DNA of 26,100 nt from Kingella_B sp963529665 (GTDB lineage Bacteria > Pseudomonadota > Gammaproteobacteria > Burkholderiales > Neisseriaceae), in the NCBI GenBank assembly GCA_963529665.1, contig CAUSAG010000027.1:1-26100 (forward strand). Direction: 5' to 3'. Shown one piece after another: positions 1-6,735 of this stretch. How positions within the stretch are numbered: the first letter of the stretch is position 1; each line of letters begins with the position of its first letter. A program made the translations under genes and the position numbers. The notes under the pieces are model-generated. The model saw only the letters and a program-made list of their open reading frames with translations, searched no databases and was not told the DNA's origin.

Positions 1-12
1 GCTGCTAAATAA
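1..12 (+). CDS. C-terminal end of an unidentified gene (last three codons and stop)
   Basis: The window opens with GCT GCT AAA TAA, an in-frame Ala-Ala-Lys-stop, and a strong rho-independent terminator begins 13 bases later on the same strand. That pairing suggests the 3' end of a + strand gene lying almost wholly to the left. Three codons cannot identify it. The reading frame is inferred only from the stop-terminator arrangement. Confidence 0.35.
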   Translation, partial: AAK

Positions 13-24
13 GCGGTTGTGGGC

Positions 25-56
25 AAAACACCGGTCTTTTGACCGGTGTTTTTTTT
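25..56 (+). terminator. Rho-independent terminator
   Basis: A perfect 12-bp stem (AAAACACCGGTC at 25-36, GACCGGTGTTTT at 41-52) with a four-base TTTT loop runs into a T tract ending at 56. It has the classical form of an intrinsic terminator for the + strand gene that ends at about 12. Unlike most terminator hairpins in this window it is not built from uptake sequences. Confidence 0.9.
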
Positions 57-183
57 CGGAAACAAGCGTGCTCTTGTCCGACGACGTGCGCAGTGCGACT
101 AGTTCGCACGCGCCGAAAAAAGGATGCAGCCTTCGGGAAGTCTGCGAAGCAGACCTGCACGTGGGGGTCGACTTTCTTTTGCT

Positions 184-273
184 AGAACCTGTATTCGCTA
201 TCTGCGCGAGCGGATTTTGTATTCGTGTTCAATGAATGCAAAAGCAGCCGCGCAGATAGCGAATGCAGGTTCT
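184..273. repeat. Near-perfect 25-bp inverted repeat with 40-base spacer
   Basis: AGAACCTGTATTCGCTATCT begins the left arm (184-208); the right arm (249-273) is its reverse complement with one mismatch in 25. The symmetry continues imperfectly outward: CTTTCTTTTGCT before the left arm faces AGCAAAGAAAAG (288-299) after the right arm. Just outside the right arm, CTTTGGCGAAGCAAAG (278-293) forms its own hairpin. No transposase lies nearby, so this looks like a non-coding palindromic element rather than insertion-sequence ends. Confidence 0.75.
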
Positions 274-367
274 TATTCTTTGGCGAAGCAAAGAAAAGTA
301 AGTGCCCCGCTGACATGAAGCGCATGGTTAAAACTACACTCAAAGCTAACCACAAAGCACAAACTAT

Positions 368-407
368 TTTCAGGCTGCCTTACCCTGTAAGCAAAGGCAG
401 CCTGAAA
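368..407. repeat. Inverted pair of DNA uptake sequences (hairpin)
   Basis: TTTCAGGCTGCCTT (368-381) and AAGGCAGCCTGAAA (394-407) form a 14-bp perfect stem with a 12-base loop. It lies 130 bases beyond the end of the minus-strand lipoprotein gene, so its role as that gene's terminator is uncertain. Confidence 0.8.
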
Positions 408-538
408 CCCAACCCAACGGAACGTCGGCGGCTAGCCGACATCTTGGCAAGTTAGCCATATCCTGTTTAATAAGCAACTTGGCGACGAGCCGTCGCTGCT
501 TCATCCCTTTTCAGGCTACCCCAATACCCCAACGCCAC

Positions 539-916
539 TTAACGCCCCACTACCCGCCATTCATCATCATTCAGATGAACCAACCGAATTCCCCCGTCGC
601 GCGACACAAATCCCCCCTTCGCCGCTTCCAGCAACACCGAACGCGGCAACTTTGCCCAAAACAATTCCGCCGTTTGGCGATCTTCCGATAGCAACACATA
701 AACCGCCATCGTCGCATTTTCAGGATCAGGCAAACGCATATCCGCATCCGCAAACAGGCGTACGCAGCGCTGGCGCAATTGCGAAAATGTTTGCCCTGCG
801 CTGGCGCGACAGCCGTGCGCATCGGCATCATTGCCCACCATCGACGCAGGCGTTTGGCAAGCGCAGAGCGCGCAAGCGAGTAGGGCAGCAAAAATGGCTT
901 TGTGCAACATCATCAT
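539..916 (-). CDS. Small putative lipoprotein, conserved hypothetical
   Basis: A 125-residue protein with an N-terminal signal peptide ending in a lipobox (L17-C18-A19, lipidated C20), so it is probably anchored in a membrane on the periplasmic side. After the lipobox it has a GCRASAGQTFSQLRQRCVRLF segment with two cysteines that could form a disulfide, then a mixed segment ending in a DDEWRVVGR-like strand. Short lipoproteins with a GC-x-SAG-x-C-x-R pattern occur in Neisseriaceae, but I know no function. Codon 3 is also ATG, so the true start may be two codons later; the lipobox is unaffected. It lies 62 bases downstream of the rhodanese gene, separated by a strong terminator, so it needs its own promoter. 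Confidence 0.75.
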   Translation of the reverse strand: MMMLHKAIFAALLACALCACQTPASMVGNDADAHGCRASAGQTFSQLRQRCVRLFADADMRLPDPENATMAVYVLLSEDRQTAELFWAKLPRSVLLEAAKGGFVSRDGGIRLVHLNDDEWRVVGR

Positions 917-926
917 TCCTTTAAAA

Positions 927-970
927 AAAGGCAGCCTGAAAGCTCATCAATCCGCTTTCAGGCTGCCTTT
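927..970 (-). terminator. Terminator of the rhodanese gene, made of paired uptake sequences
   Basis: A perfect 17-bp stem (AAAGGCAGCCTGAAAGC at 927-943, its complement at 954-970) with a ten-base loop. On the minus strand it starts 9 bases after the rhodanese stop codon and is followed by a T run (A run 923-929 on the + strand). Two oppositely oriented uptake sequences form the stem, the well-known neisserial DUS-terminator arrangement. Confidence 0.9.
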
Positions 971-978
971 GGCATGGT

Positions 979-1413
979 TTATTGAATGCCTTTGTTGATT
1001 AAATCTTGATAACCGCCGTGGTTGGTTACATTGGTGTAGCCCAGTTTTTTCAACTCTTCCAGCGCGGCTTCGGCGCGGCGGCCCGAGCGGCAATACAAGT
1101 TCACAGGGGCTTTTTTATCGGGGCTGATGCGAGCAATTTGGCTGGCGATTTGATCGTGTGGCACGTTCACCGCGCCTTGCAAATGTCCTTCGTTGAATTC
1201 TTCGGGCGTGCGCACGTCAATCCAAACGCCTTGGGCGCGGGCGGGCTGCTGTGTGGCGGTTTGGGCGGCGGTGGCAGCCGTTGCGGCGGCAGCGGCTTTT
1301 TTCATCGGCGCGGCTTTTTTGGCGTGGGCAGCTTTTTTGGCAGGCGCGGCTTGGCTGGCAAGTGGCGCGGCGATGGCGGCGGCAATCAGCGCGAGGTTGA
1401 GCAGTTTTTTCAT
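979..1413 (-). CDS. Exported single-domain rhodanese-like sulfurtransferase (PspE-like)
   Basis: A 144-residue protein. Residues 1-22 form a signal peptide (MKKLL, alanine/leucine core, SQA cleavage site), so the product should be periplasmic. Residues 23-58 are a low-complexity Ala/Lys linker with AKKAA-type repeats. Residues 60-144 are one rhodanese domain: WIDVRTPEEFNEGHLQGA, then the active-site loop CRSGRR with the catalytic cysteine at 108, then GGYQDL. Family members move sulfane sulfur from thiosulfate or a persulfide to thiophilic acceptors; the physiological acceptor is unknown. The start has a good AAGGAA Shine-Dalgarno sequence. A possible -10 (TACAAT, 1525-1520) lies about 110 bases upstream. 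Possibly monocistronic, given the terminator behind it. Confidence 0.88.
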   Translation of the reverse strand: MKKLLNLALIAAAIAAPLASQAAPAKKAAHAKKAAPMKKAAAAATAATAAQTATQQPARAQGVWIDVRTPEEFNEGHLQGAVNVPHDQIASQIARISPDKKAPVNLYCRSGRRAEAALEELKKLGYTNVTNHGGYQDLINKGIQ

Positions 1414-1469
1414 GACAATTCCTTTCGGTTAAAAAGTGGGATAAACCCGCGCAGATGGCGGGAATAGGA

Positions 1470-1511
1470 TTTTCAGGCTGCCTATTGGGTTAGCCAAAGG
1501 CAGCCTGAAAA
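1470..1511 (-). terminator. Inverted uptake-sequence pair behind fabG, probable terminator
   Basis: TTTTCAGGCTGCCT (1470-1483) pairs with AGGCAGCCTGAAAA (1498-1511) across a 14-base loop. It begins 65 bases after the fabG stop codon on the minus strand. There is no clear T tail, so termination strength is uncertain. Confidence 0.6.
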
Positions 1512-1575
1512 CGGTGGGCATTGTAGCGATGCGCTGGGGCAATGATTAGCTTTTTTGTCTCAAATCATGGCGAGA

Positions 1576-2322
1576 TTAAGGCATCAGCATCCCGCCGTTC
1601 ACATGCAGCGTTTGCCCCGTGATGTAACGCGCTTGGTCGGAAGCCAAGAATAGCACGGCATCGGCGATGTCTTGCGGCGTGCCAAAGCAGCCCAGCGCGG
1701 TTTGCGCTTCAAACGCCTTGCGCGTTTCTTCGGGCAGGGCGCGGGTCATATCGGTGTCAATAAAGCCAGGGGCAACGCAGTTCACCGTGATGCCGCGGCT
1801 GCCCACTTCGCGTGCCAGCGATTTGCTGAACCCTTGCAGCGCGGCTTTGGCGGCGGCGTAGTTGGTTTGCCCCGCGTTGCCCATCGTGCCAACTACGGAT
1901 GTGATGGTGATGATGCGCCCCGCGCGTTGTTTCATCATGCCGCGCAACACGGCTTTGGACGCGCGATAAACGGATTTTAGGTTCACGTTCATAATCTCGT
2001 CCCATTCTTCTTCTTTCATGCGCATCAATAGGTTATCGCGCGTGATACCTGCGTTGTTCACCAAAATATCCAGCTTGCCAAATTCTTGTTCCACGCTGGC
2101 AATCAGTTCTTCCACGCTGTTGGGCGTGGCGGCGTTGAGCGTGCGCCCTGTGCCGTGCCATTGGGCAAGGCGTTCGGTGATGGCGTTGGCACCGTTTTCG
2201 CTGGTTGCCGTGCCGATAACGGTTGCGCCTGCTTGGGCGAGCGTGTCGGCGATTGCCGCGCCGATGCCGCGCGTTGCGCCTGTTACAAGAGCGATTTTTC
2301 CTGCGAGTGATTGAGTTGTCAT
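1576..2322 (-). CDS. fabG: 3-oxoacyl-[acyl-carrier-protein] reductase FabG
   Basis: 248 residues, the usual FabG length, cytoplasmic. It reduces 3-oxoacyl-ACP to 3-hydroxyacyl-ACP with NADPH in each fatty-acid elongation cycle. It is a classical short-chain dehydrogenase: cofactor loop TGATRGIG (14-21), NNAG (89-92), catalytic Asn in MNVNLKS (114), Ser142, and the YxxxK pair Tyr155/Lys159; the C-terminus ends GQTLHVNGGM. The ATG is preceded by AAGGACC at good spacing. fabG normally sits beside fabD or acpP; here fabD is about 4.4 kb upstream on the same strand with four glycosyltransferase genes between. Distance to the preceding gene is 103 bases and includes a DUS pair, so partial independence is possible. 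Confidence 0.96.
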   Translation of the reverse strand: MTTQSLAGKIALVTGATRGIGAAIADTLAQAGATVIGTATSENGANAITERLAQWHGTGRTLNAATPNSVEELIASVEQEFGKLDILVNNAGITRDNLLMRMKEEEWDEIMNVNLKSVYRASKAVLRGMMKQRAGRIITITSVVGTMGNAGQTNYAAAKAALQGFSKSLAREVGSRGITVNCVAPGFIDTDMTRALPEETRKAFEAQTALGCFGTPQDIADAVLFLASDQARYITGQTLHVNGGMLMP

Positions 2323-2354
2323 GGGAGGTCCTTGTGGTTGAGTGGGGAAACAGG

Positions 2355-2422
2355 GGCAGCCTGAAAAAGGGATTCAAGGCGTGAGCTTTGTAGAAACTCG
2401 CTGCGCTTGTTTTCAGGCTGCC
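2355..2422. repeat. Oppositely oriented uptake sequences between the glycosyltransferase and fabG
   Basis: GGCAGCCTGAAAA (2355-2367) and TTTTCAGGCTGCC (2410-2422) can pair over a 42-base loop between the last glycosyltransferase gene and fabG. The wide loop makes an efficient terminator less likely, so read-through into fabG is plausible. Confidence 0.65.
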
Positions 2423-2425
2423 TAT

Positions 2426-3487
2426 TTAGGGATTGGGTAACACAATTTTTTGATGCGGTTCAATGTTCAGCACATAGCGTATCCAGTTGCCAAAGCTGTA
2501 TTTTTCGCGGATGGCAGGGTCTATTTCGTGATACGGCGTGGCGATAAATTCGTCTAAACCATCCAGCGTTTTGCCGTCCCAAATAAAGATGTTGCTGGGG
2601 TGGTAAAAGTCGTATTTGGCGGTTTCGGGATTGGTGGTGATGAGTTTTTTGCGGTAGCCCAGCGCTTCAAATGGGCGAAACGACATGCCTTTGTGGTCTG
2701 GGTTTTTGAAATCCAACAGGATGCGGCTGTGCATTGCGCCGAGCAGGTTGTCGCGGAAATCTTTGCTTTGGCGGATGGGGTGGATGAAAGGATGAGGATA
2801 GAGCGTGCTGTGTTCTGCCACGCCGCCGTCGTGGATGTGGTAAATGGCAAAATCGGTTTTTAGCCCTTTTTGTTCGGCGTATTGGGCAAAGCGCACGAGA
2901 GCGTTGTTGCGGTTTAGCCCCGGCCAGTGAATGCCTGTGAAATAAACATCGGATTGGATTTCGCTGATTTTGGGCATTTTGTCAAACCAGAAATTGGTGG
3001 CAGGCAGCGTGGTTAAACCGTTTTGTTCGCCCACATCGGCAGGGTCAAAAACGTAGTTGGTGTCAAAGCAATGCAGTTTGTTGAAAATTTCGCCAAAGCG
3101 GCTGAGTCCATCCCATTGGTAGTTAATCATTTTGCCGCGGGTTTTGTTACGAATCAGTTGCAGCGTGTCTTCGTCGTAGATGTCGCCGCGGATGAAAAGG
3201 GCGTTGTCTGCGCTGTTTTGCTGGATGGCTTGGATGATGGCTTGTTTGTCGCGTTCAATTTGTTTGAGGTTGTTGGCACTGATAACGTGGAGTTTGGCTT
3301 CTTTGTCGCGCAGGATTTTTTTGCGGTATTTGATGTGGATTTTTTCGGCTAGTGTGGGGTGGCGAAAGATGTCGTTGTTGTCGGAGAAACTTAAATCGCA
3401 CACGGTAAAGCCGTGCGCTTTTAGGTGTTGGGCGATAAGTTTGTAGATGCCGTTGGTGGTGGGCATGGCGAGAAATAAGGTGCTCAT
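2426..3487 (-). CDS. Putative glycosyltransferase, paralog 3 of a tandem triplet
   Basis: 353 residues, no signal peptide or membrane segment, so probably cytoplasmic. It is clearly related to the two genes just upstream. The shared core is near the C-terminus: GMSFRPFEALGYRKKLITTN, then YDFYHPSNIFIWDG, then KYSFGNWIRYVLNIEP. A GLSLR-x-FEA-x-G-x-KKLITTN block with a nearby acidic/aromatic patch resembles the nucleotide-sugar site of GT-B enzymes of the CgeB type, as in capsule and LPS genes; this is inference. The N-terminus LFLAMPTTNGIYKLIAQHLKAHGF looks like a Rossmann strand-helix start. Its ATG overlaps the preceding gene's stop (ATGA), implying translational coupling. A role in lipooligosaccharide or capsule assembly is suggested by the GT9 neighbour. 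Confidence 0.65.
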   Translation of the reverse strand: MSTLFLAMPTTNGIYKLIAQHLKAHGFTVCDLSFSDNNDIFRHPTLAEKIHIKYRKKILRDKEAKLHVISANNLKQIERDKQAIIQAIQQNSADNALFIRGDIYDEDTLQLIRNKTRGKMINYQWDGLSRFGEIFNKLHCFDTNYVFDPADVGEQNGLTTLPATNFWFDKMPKISEIQSDVYFTGIHWPGLNRNNALVRFAQYAEQKGLKTDFAIYHIHDGGVAEHSTLYPHPFIHPIRQSKDFRDNLLGAMHSRILLDFKNPDHKGMSFRPFEALGYRKKLITTNPETAKYDFYHPSNIFIWDGKTLDGLDEFIATPYHEIDPAIREKYSFGNWIRYVLNIEPHQKIVLPNP

Positions 3488-4536
3488 TTTTTTACGAGTT
3501 TGGGTAGGGTTATTGGTGTGTTGGGTTCAATATCAAAGGCGTAGCGTATCCAGTTGGCAAAACTGTATTTGTGTTTGATGTGTTCGGGCAGCCTGAAATA
3601 GGGCTTTTTTAGAAATGTTATCAGTTCTGCGTGGTTGTCGCCTGTCCAGACAAGGATGTTGTCGGGGTGGTAGAAGTCGTAGTGGACGATGGTAGGGTTG
3701 GTGGTGATGAGCTTTTTTTCAAAGCCGATGGCTTCAAAGATGCGCAGCGATAGTCCGTAGTGTTTGGTGTTCAAAAAATCAACCAATACGCCTGCTTTTT
3801 GGGTGAGCAATAGGTTTTCGCGGTAGGGCAGGGCGTCTTGGTAGGCGAAGTATTGTATATCAGTTAGCCCTAGCTCGGCGCGGGCTTGGTCTAAATTTTT
3901 GGCGGCGATGCGAAAGTCAATCGGCAGCCCGAGTTGCTTGGCGGTTTGATAGAAGGCGCGGATGTCGGCAACGCGCTCTTTGTGGTGGGTGCCGATGAAA
4001 AAAAGGCTGTGGTTGTTTTCGTTGCTTTCGGGCAGGCAGTCAAAATAGAAGCTGGTGATGGGCACGAGTTTTTCGGCGTATTCGGGACGTTTGCCGATGT
4101 CGTAGGGGTCAAAAAACATGAATTTGTCAAAATAGCGGATTTTGTAGAATTCGTGTTCTAGGAATTCTAGGGTTTCCCAGTTGTAATGCACCATCAGGCG
4201 GCTTTTGTCGCGCAGGGTTTGCATGAAGCTGCTGGGGAATACACCCGGCCATATCATGAAGCAGTAGTCGGCTTGCCCTTGGATGCGGTCAAGTTTTTGT
4301 TGGAACTCGGGCAGATAGGGCTTGAAGAGTTGTTCTTTTTTGTATTCACGTTGGCGCAGTAGGTTGCGATAGAAGAGTTTTTTGAGCCGTTGCCAAAGGC
4401 TGGTATAGACGAATTTTTGTTCTTCGTAGATAAATTCAACGACTTCAAAGCCGTGGTAGCGTAGGTTTTCGGCAACGACTTGGTAGATGTTGAAGATGGG
4501 GGGCATGGCGAGGAGGACGGTTTTTTTGTTTCGCAT
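3484..4536 (-). CDS. Putative glycosyltransferase, paralog 2 of a tandem triplet
   Basis: 350 residues, the most divergent of the three paralogs but with the same architecture: N-terminal VLLAMPPIFNIYQVVAENLRYHGFE, a central MVHYNWETLEF and FFDPYD segment, FFIGTHHKERVADIRAF, and the C-terminal block GLSLRIFEAIGFEKKLITTN, YDFYHPDNILVW and KYSFANWIRYAFDIEP. Middle and C-terminal halves fit a GT-B-like transferase, but the donor and acceptor cannot be told. An in-frame uptake sequence near 3590 is read as YFRLPEH. The start has no strong Shine-Dalgarno (CCACCT precedes ATG); 65 bases separate it from the gene before. The sequence is visibly AT-richer than fabD and fabG (24 G/C in the 60 bases from 3481). 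Confidence 0.65.
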   Translation of the reverse strand: MRNKKTVLLAMPPIFNIYQVVAENLRYHGFEVVEFIYEEQKFVYTSLWQRLKKLFYRNLLRQREYKKEQLFKPYLPEFQQKLDRIQGQADYCFMIWPGVFPSSFMQTLRDKSRLMVHYNWETLEFLEHEFYKIRYFDKFMFFDPYDIGKRPEYAEKLVPITSFYFDCLPESNENNHSLFFIGTHHKERVADIRAFYQTAKQLGLPIDFRIAAKNLDQARAELGLTDIQYFAYQDALPYRENLLLTQKAGVLVDFLNTKHYGLSLRIFEAIGFEKKLITTNPTIVHYDFYHPDNILVWTGDNHAELITFLKKPYFRLPEHIKHKYSFANWIRYAFDIEPNTPITLPKLVKK

Positions 4537-4601
4537 GATAGGTGGATGGAATGGGGAGTTTGTTTTGCAGTAACTCGCGTTGCTTGTTTTCAGGCTGCCT
4601 T

Positions 4602-5624
4602 TTAGGGCAGGGGCAGGTTGATTTTCTGATGCGGTTCAATATTCAGCACATAGCGTATCCAGTTGCCAAAGCTATATTTTTCGCGGATGGTGGGGGCTAT
4701 TTCGTGATACGGTGCAACGAGAAATGCGTCTAAGCCGTTGAAGGTTTCGCCGTCCCAAATAAAGATGTTATCGGGATGGTAGAAATCGTATTTTTGCACT
4801 TCGGCGTTGGTGGTGATGAGTTTTTTGCGATAGCCGATGGCTTCAAAGGTGCGCAGCGATAGCCCTTTGTGGGTGCTGATGACGAAGTCGGCGAGGATGT
4901 GGCTGCTGCGGGCGTAGTCTAGGTTTTGTTGGTAGCTGATGCCGTTGTGGAACTGGATGTTGTTTACGGGGTAGTGTTGTTCAACGTTGTGCGCGCCGTC
5001 GCGGGCGATTTGGAAGTTGAGCGCCCAGCCTGCTTGCTCGGCGTGTTGGCAAAAGCAGACGATGGGGGCGATGCGGTCGCTGCGGTGTGCGCCGAGAAAG
5101 TAAATGCGCGGGTCGCTGGTTGGCGCGGGGGGCAGGTGGTCAAAATAGAAGCTGGTGGCGGGCAGAAGCTGCGGGTTTTGCGCGATGTCGTTGGGGTCAA
5201 AGGCGTAGAAGCGGTCAAACAGGGCGATTTGGCTTTGGGCGGCGGCAAAGCGGCTCATGCCATCCCATTGGTAGTTCACCATTTGGCGGCTTTTTTGTTT
5301 GACTTGGCGCAGGAAGTGTTCAGGGTAGATGTCGGAGCGGATGAATAGGGCGTGGTCGTAGTGGGGGTGTTGGGCTAGGGTGGCGGCGATTTGTTGTTGT
5401 TTTTGCGCGATGATGTAGTCGCGTTTGGCGTGCTTGTTGCCGAGCAGTTTTTGCGCTTGCACGCGCAGCCGCGCCCATAGGTTGGGATAGCGGAAGGTGA
5501 GCGTGTCAAGCGAGTGATCGATCACGGTGAAGCCGTGGTGTGCGAGGCATTGGGTGACAATTTTGGCAATGCCTGCGTCGTTTATCATGCTGAGCAATAG
5601 GGTGGGCTGTGCGGGTGTATTCAT
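4602..5624 (-). CDS. Putative glycosyltransferase, paralog 1 of a tandem triplet
   Basis: 340 residues from the ATG at 5624. An in-frame ATG at 5681 would add 19 residues, but that extension lies inside the GT9 gene and reads through an uptake sequence; the start at 5624 aligns with the paralogs (TLLLSMINDAGIAKIVTQCLAHHGF). Core motifs: MVNYQWDGMSRF, AFDPNDI, YFLGAHRSDR, GLSLRTFEAIGYRKKLITTN, YDFYHPDNIFIWDGE, KYSFGNWIRYVLNIEP. The C-terminal third is almost identical to the paralog ending at 2426, also at DNA level (62 of 64 bases match between 4627-4690 and 2451-2514), which points to recent duplication or gene conversion. An uptake sequence lies directly before the start codon. Confidence 0.65.
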   Translation of the reverse strand: MNTPAQPTLLLSMINDAGIAKIVTQCLAHHGFTVIDHSLDTLTFRYPNLWARLRVQAQKLLGNKHAKRDYIIAQKQQQIAATLAQHPHYDHALFIRSDIYPEHFLRQVKQKSRQMVNYQWDGMSRFAAAQSQIALFDRFYAFDPNDIAQNPQLLPATSFYFDHLPPAPTSDPRIYFLGAHRSDRIAPIVCFCQHAEQAGWALNFQIARDGAHNVEQHYPVNNIQFHNGISYQQNLDYARSSHILADFVISTHKGLSLRTFEAIGYRKKLITTNAEVQKYDFYHPDNIFIWDGETFNGLDAFLVAPYHEIAPTIREKYSFGNWIRYVLNIEPHQKINLPLP

Positions 5625-5628
5625 GATT

Positions 5629-6717
5629 TCAGGCTGCCTTTGGGGGTGTGGGTGTGGGAATAATATTTTGCAAGGCGGCAATCATTTGCGCGGGGGTGAT
5701 TTCTTGGATGTGTTGGTTAAACCAGATGATTTGGGCGTTTTCGCTTTTGGGATACCAGTTGGCGTAGTTTTGCGCGTCTTGGCGGTATAGCCCGATGATG
5801 GGTTTGTTTAACGCGGCGGCGATGTGGATGATGGCGGTATCAGGCGTTAAAACAGCTTGGGCATGGCGGATTAGGGCGATGCTGTCGTGAATGGTTTGGG
5901 TGTTGGCATAGAGTGTGGTGTTGGGCTGTTGTTGGCAAAGGGCAACTAGGCTGGGAGTGATCTCGGGATAGGTGAGCAGGATAAAGCGTTGCGCGGGAAA
6001 GGCAGCCTGAAAAGCGGTCAGCGTTTGGGCGATGGCTTCTAGGCTAAATCGGCGTGAATTGGCTGCACCGAAGAAGTTGAGCGCGATGTAGTGTTGTAGG
6101 CTGTTTTGCTGCAAGAAGGTTTGCACGGCAGCTTCGGCTGCGGGATTACTGGGCAATTCGGGCTGGGTGTTGATGTCGGCAAAGCCTAGCTCTTGCAGGG
6201 CTTGGGCGTACACATCGGCGAAGTGTTGTTGGGTGTTGCTGATGTTGTGGTTAAACAATTGATAATCGGCTTTGCCCAGCCCAACGTAATACTGAGCGTT
6301 GAGCGCGCGCAGCAGCAGCAAATCGCGCGGGCGCAGCGACAGCGTGGGGTCTATCACGGCGTCGTATTGCCCTGCCAGCGATTTGCCGACTTGGTAATAG
6401 CTGAGCGTGGATTTGGGCTGAACTTCGTGCAACGCATCAATATGCGGATTGTTTTCAAACAGTTGCCGATTTTTCGCGCTGCACACCACGCCGATTTGAA
6501 TGGCGGGGTTGGCTTTTTTGATTTCGCGAAAGGCAAACGAGCTAACGATGTAATCGCCAATTTTGCCGTCTTGGCGCAAAAACAAAACAGCGCGCAGGTT
6601 TTGCGGATTGGGCGCGGGCGCGGCTTGGGGTGCGCGGTCTAGCCACATTTTGCACATCCGCAGCCGCGCATGGCGCCAATTGGCTTTGAATTGTTTGAAG
6701 CGTTGCTTAAACGACAT
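5629..6717 (-). CDS. Glycosyltransferase family 9 (heptosyltransferase-like)
   Basis: 362 residues of the GT9 family, which transfer ADP-heptose or related sugars onto the LPS/LOS inner core at the cytoplasmic face of the inner membrane. Visible features: a basic N-terminus (1-30), first domain starting RAVLFLRQDGKIGDYIVSS with the family's K-IGD signature (52-55), and the C-terminal donor-binding block TPDTAIIHIAAALNKPIIGLY. The start overlaps an uptake sequence: only 18 bases, nearly all DUS, separate it from the fabD stop, so it probably depends on fabD transcription and perhaps coupling. The stop codon TGA is itself part of an uptake sequence (AAG GCA GCC TGA). A second DUS inside the gene (about 6000) is read as FQAAF. 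Sugar specificity cannot be read from the sequence. Confidence 0.85.
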   Translation of the reverse strand: MSFKQRFKQFKANWRHARLRMCKMWLDRAPQAAPAPNPQNLRAVLFLRQDGKIGDYIVSSFAFREIKKANPAIQIGVVCSAKNRQLFENNPHIDALHEVQPKSTLSYYQVGKSLAGQYDAVIDPTLSLRPRDLLLLRALNAQYYVGLGKADYQLFNHNISNTQQHFADVYAQALQELGFADINTQPELPSNPAAEAAVQTFLQQNSLQHYIALNFFGAANSRRFSLEAIAQTLTAFQAAFPAQRFILLTYPEITPSLVALCQQQPNTTLYANTQTIHDSIALIRHAQAVLTPDTAIIHIAAALNKPIIGLYRQDAQNYANWYPKSENAQIIWFNQHIQEITPAQMIAALQNIIPTPTPPKAA

Positions 6718-6730
6718 TTTCAGGCTGCCT
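6717..6730 (-). promoter_or_regulatory. Uptake sequence filling the fabD-GT9 gap and abutting the GT9 start
   Basis: On the minus strand AGGCAGCCTGAAA runs directly into the GT9 ATG. The AAGG at its left end is the only Shine-Dalgarno-like element and is further from the ATG than usual. The DUS therefore occupies the translation-initiation region. Confidence 0.6.
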
Positions 6731-6735
6731 TTGGC

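Larger units (their letters stand above)
57..538. other. Gene-free stretch rich in small hairpins
   Basis: About 480 bases with no convincing gene; the short open frames here have no recognisable protein features. Hairpins visible by eye: GTGCGA/TCGCAC at 93-98 and 104-109; GTCTGC/GCAGAC at 140-145 and 149-154; the large inverted repeat at 184-273; a DUS pair at 368-407; GTCGGC/GCCGAC at 424-429 and 435-440; GCGACG/CGTCGC at 482-487 and 491-496. A variant uptake sequence with one changed base (TTTCAGGCTACC) lies near 509-520. The stretch may hold a structured RNA or remnants of a dispersed intergenic element. No promoter is obvious. Confidence 0.5.

Noticed and set aside
184..273. Terminal inverted repeats of an insertion sequence
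   Set aside because: Only 40 bases lie between the arms, with no transposase and no target-site duplication visible.
17..455. Small + strand open frames in the first 500 bases
   Set aside because: They cross the terminator and inverted repeats, lack ribosome sites and show no protein-like features.
1006..1467. 153-codon + strand frame opposite the rhodanese gene
   Set aside because: Low-complexity glycine/phenylalanine translation that mirrors the Ala/Lys linker of the real gene.
5625..5681. Longer N-terminus for the first paralogous glycosyltransferase
   Set aside because: It lies inside the GT9 gene, translates an uptake sequence, and does not align with the two paralogs.
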